Shown here: positions 32,987 through 34,070 of the stretch, piece after piece
How the letters are laid out: every line of letters begins with the position of its first letter
Position numbering within the stretch: the stretch's first letter is position 1
Assembly (NCBI GenBank): GCA_025934075.1
Contig: JAICYT010000017.1
Location: forward strand, 1-34,070
From: Gemmatimonadaceae bacterium
GTDB lineage: Bacteria > Gemmatimonadota > Gemmatimonadetes > Gemmatimonadales > Gemmatimonadaceae
Length of the DNA: 34,070 nt
Direction of reading: 5' to 3'
The notes under the pieces: generated by a model
The model's database searches: none
What the model saw: the letters and a program-made list of their open reading frames with translations, nothing else
Told to the model about the DNA's origin: nothing
Program-made: the position numbers and the translations under genes

Positions 32987-34070
32987 TCACGCGCCTCGGC
33001 GTCGCTGGCACCTCCGCGAAAGCACGCGAGACGCACGGCTTTGTCCTCGAGCTCAGCACGCGACAATGAATTCCCAGGATCACCCTTCGGAACGTCGACT
33101 CGCGCCGTGAGCATGCGCCCGCCGGTCGTCTCGACTTCGACCTTCCCAATCCAACGACGCGGATACGCAGCATCGATCTCGGAATCGAGCACCATCTGCA
33201 CACGCCGCCGCACCGCCGCGACGCGCGTGTCTTCGAGTGCGTGACGCTCGAACTCATCGAGGCCTGCGTTCCCGTGCACCGCAATGAGTCCCAGCACGGT
33301 TCCCATCGAGAACTTTGCCTGATGCACACTCGTCGGCTCGATCACTTGACCCAGCACGTCGAGCGCGCCTTGATGAACCCGTGCAGTGACGCACGCGATC
33401 TCGTCGTGCGACAGTTGCTCGCGATGCATGAGCGCCAGCAATGCGTCCGCCGCGGGATGCGTGTGACGACACGACGCATGCCACTTGTACGACGTCTCGA
33501 TCGTCGCCCACCGAGTGCCTAAGCCGTCGGTCAGCCTCGACGGATCCGCGTCGTTCGACATCCCTGCGCCGAGACCTTGCGCTCCCTCGAGAATGCGTCG
33601 CGCGCCCGTCATACCGGAGCGCGCCAGGTACGCGGCCAACAACCCATCGGCGGCCGCCTTTGCCGTATGAAGTTGCTTCGAGTCCGCGGCGTCGCGCAGG
33701 AATTCCCACAACCCCGCCGCTTGCGTACCAGCCGATCCGAACGCGTGCTGCACCGCGTCTGCGTCGAGACGCAATAGCCTCGAGACCGCGGCCGCCGACG
33801 CCATCGTGCCAGCGGTGCCGGTCGTATGAAAAATCTTATAGTGCGACCGGCCGAGGAATTCGCCGACGCGAATGCCGACCTCGTAGCCCGCGATCGCGGC
33901 CACCAGCAACTCGCGACCCGACGCGCCTTCGGCTTGAGCGACGCCCAACGCCGCCGGAAACACCACGGTACCCGGATGAAACACGGAGCCGTTGTGCACG
34001 TCGTCCTGCTCCGCGACGTGCGATGCCGCTGCATTCGCAAGCGCAGCAAGATACGGGCTCGTCGTCCTGC
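32914..34070 (-). CDS. MmgE/PrpD family protein (5' end outside window)
   Basis: The minus-strand frame is open to 34070 and reads SPYLAALANAAASHVAEQDD before the codon listed as the start, so the 33999 GTG is internal and the gene begins outside the window. The core motifs are DDVHNGSVFHPGTVVFPAALG, HTTGTAGTMASAAAVSRLL, SAGTQAAGLWEFL and KWHASCRHTHPAADALL, typical of the 2-methylcitrate dehydratase (PrpD) and MmgE group. Members dehydrate 2-methylcitrate or decarboxylate cis-aconitate; which applies cannot be said. PrpD itself works in propionate breakdown, but no prpB or prpC is in the window. The C-terminus (LDSAETIGQLIRRPRD) ends in a palindromic repeat that supplies the stop codon and may have replaced the original end. 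Confidence 0.9.
   Translation of the reverse strand, partial: RTTSPYLAALANAAASHVAEQDDVHNGSVFHPGTVVFPAALGVAQAEGASGRELLVAAIAGYEVGIRVGEFLGRSHYKIFHTTGTAGTMASAAAVSRLLRLDADAVQHAFGSAGTQAAGLWEFLRDAADSKQLHTAKAAADGLLAAYLARSGMTGARRILEGAQGLGAGMSNDADPSRLTDGLGTRWATIETSYKWHASCRHTHPAADALLALMHREQLSHDEIACVTARVHQGALDVLGQVIEPTSVHQAKFSMGTVLGLIAVHGNAGLDEFERHALEDTRVAAVRRRVQMVLDSEIDAAYPRRWIGKVEVETTGGRMLTARVDVPKGDPGNSLSRAELEDKAVRLACFRGGASDAEARDAASRIWRLDSAETIGQLIRRPRD

Noticed and set aside
32298-33110. 270-aa plus-strand ORF as a complete protein
   Set aside because: Only residues from the internal ATG 32379 to about 32700 are GNAT; the rest is out-of-frame reading through the pseudogene and antisense PrpD.
1-34070. 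CRISPR arrays, tRNA or rRNA genes, transposases, prophage or defence genes
   Set aside because: No regularly spaced repeats, tRNA-like cloverleaf, rRNA segment, or matching protein motif was found when reading both strands.

Overview
The window is a high-GC bacterial chromosome segment densely packed with genes on both strands. The gene repertoire points to Gemmatimonadota (Acidobacteriota is the main alternative). Markers are PadR regulators paired with duplicated FtsX/MacB-type permeases of the ADOP class, a membrane Ser/Thr kinase carrying a TolB-like plus TPR region, many signal-peptide hydrolases, and some start codons that sit directly behind a TANNNT box with no Shine-Dalgarno. The taxonomic call rests on remembered family distributions, not on a search.

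Layout. 1-1400: C-terminal half of a multicopper oxidase cut by the window edge, then a GNAT acetyltransferase. 1422-4440 (minus): PadR plus ADOP permease unit 1. 4515-5910: two exported proteins of unknown function. 5971-7071 (minus): lipoprotein of a conserved uncharacterised family. 7328-9146: an 84-aa protein and a MATE transporter. 9296-13957: a 1059-aa kinase/TolB-like/TPR protein and a class C-type serine hydrolase. 13965-14513 (minus): Uma2 nuclease-fold protein. 14762-19319 (minus): an exported GH27 alpha-galactosidase followed by ADOP 2. 19461-20804: a Tat-exported metallophosphoesterase fused to a cupredoxin. 20820-22840 (minus): a second serine hydrolase and a SAM methyltransferase. 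23038-24864: a 107-aa unknown with a hairpin leader, and an exported D-aminoacylase-type amidohydrolase. 24915-27949 (minus): PadR plus ADOP 3. 28101-30518: ADOP 4. 30549-32111 (minus): exported M28 metallopeptidase. 32195-32881: a decay zone with a truncated cupin-like N-terminus and a frameshifted GNAT gene, then a palindromic repeat. 32914-34070 (minus): MmgE/PrpD gene cut by the window edge.

How the genes fit together. There is no single obvious pathway. The common theme is the cell envelope: four large permeases without an encoded ATPase, one drug/metabolite exporter, one transmembrane kinase, and at least six exported hydrolases able to act on galactosides, peptides, D-amino-acid derivatives and beta-lactam- or ester-like substrates. 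The two ADOPs with an N-terminal cytoplasmic prefix domain are the two that follow a PadR gene; the two without it have no PadR. I saw no tRNA, rRNA, CRISPR array, transposase or phage gene. The most interesting items are the structured leader at 22964-22998, the phosphoesterase-cupredoxin fusion, the PadR/prefix-domain correlation, nested inverted repeats at 22131-22196, an 18-bp perfect palindrome on the kinase stop codon, and the decay zone near 32.2-32.9 kb.
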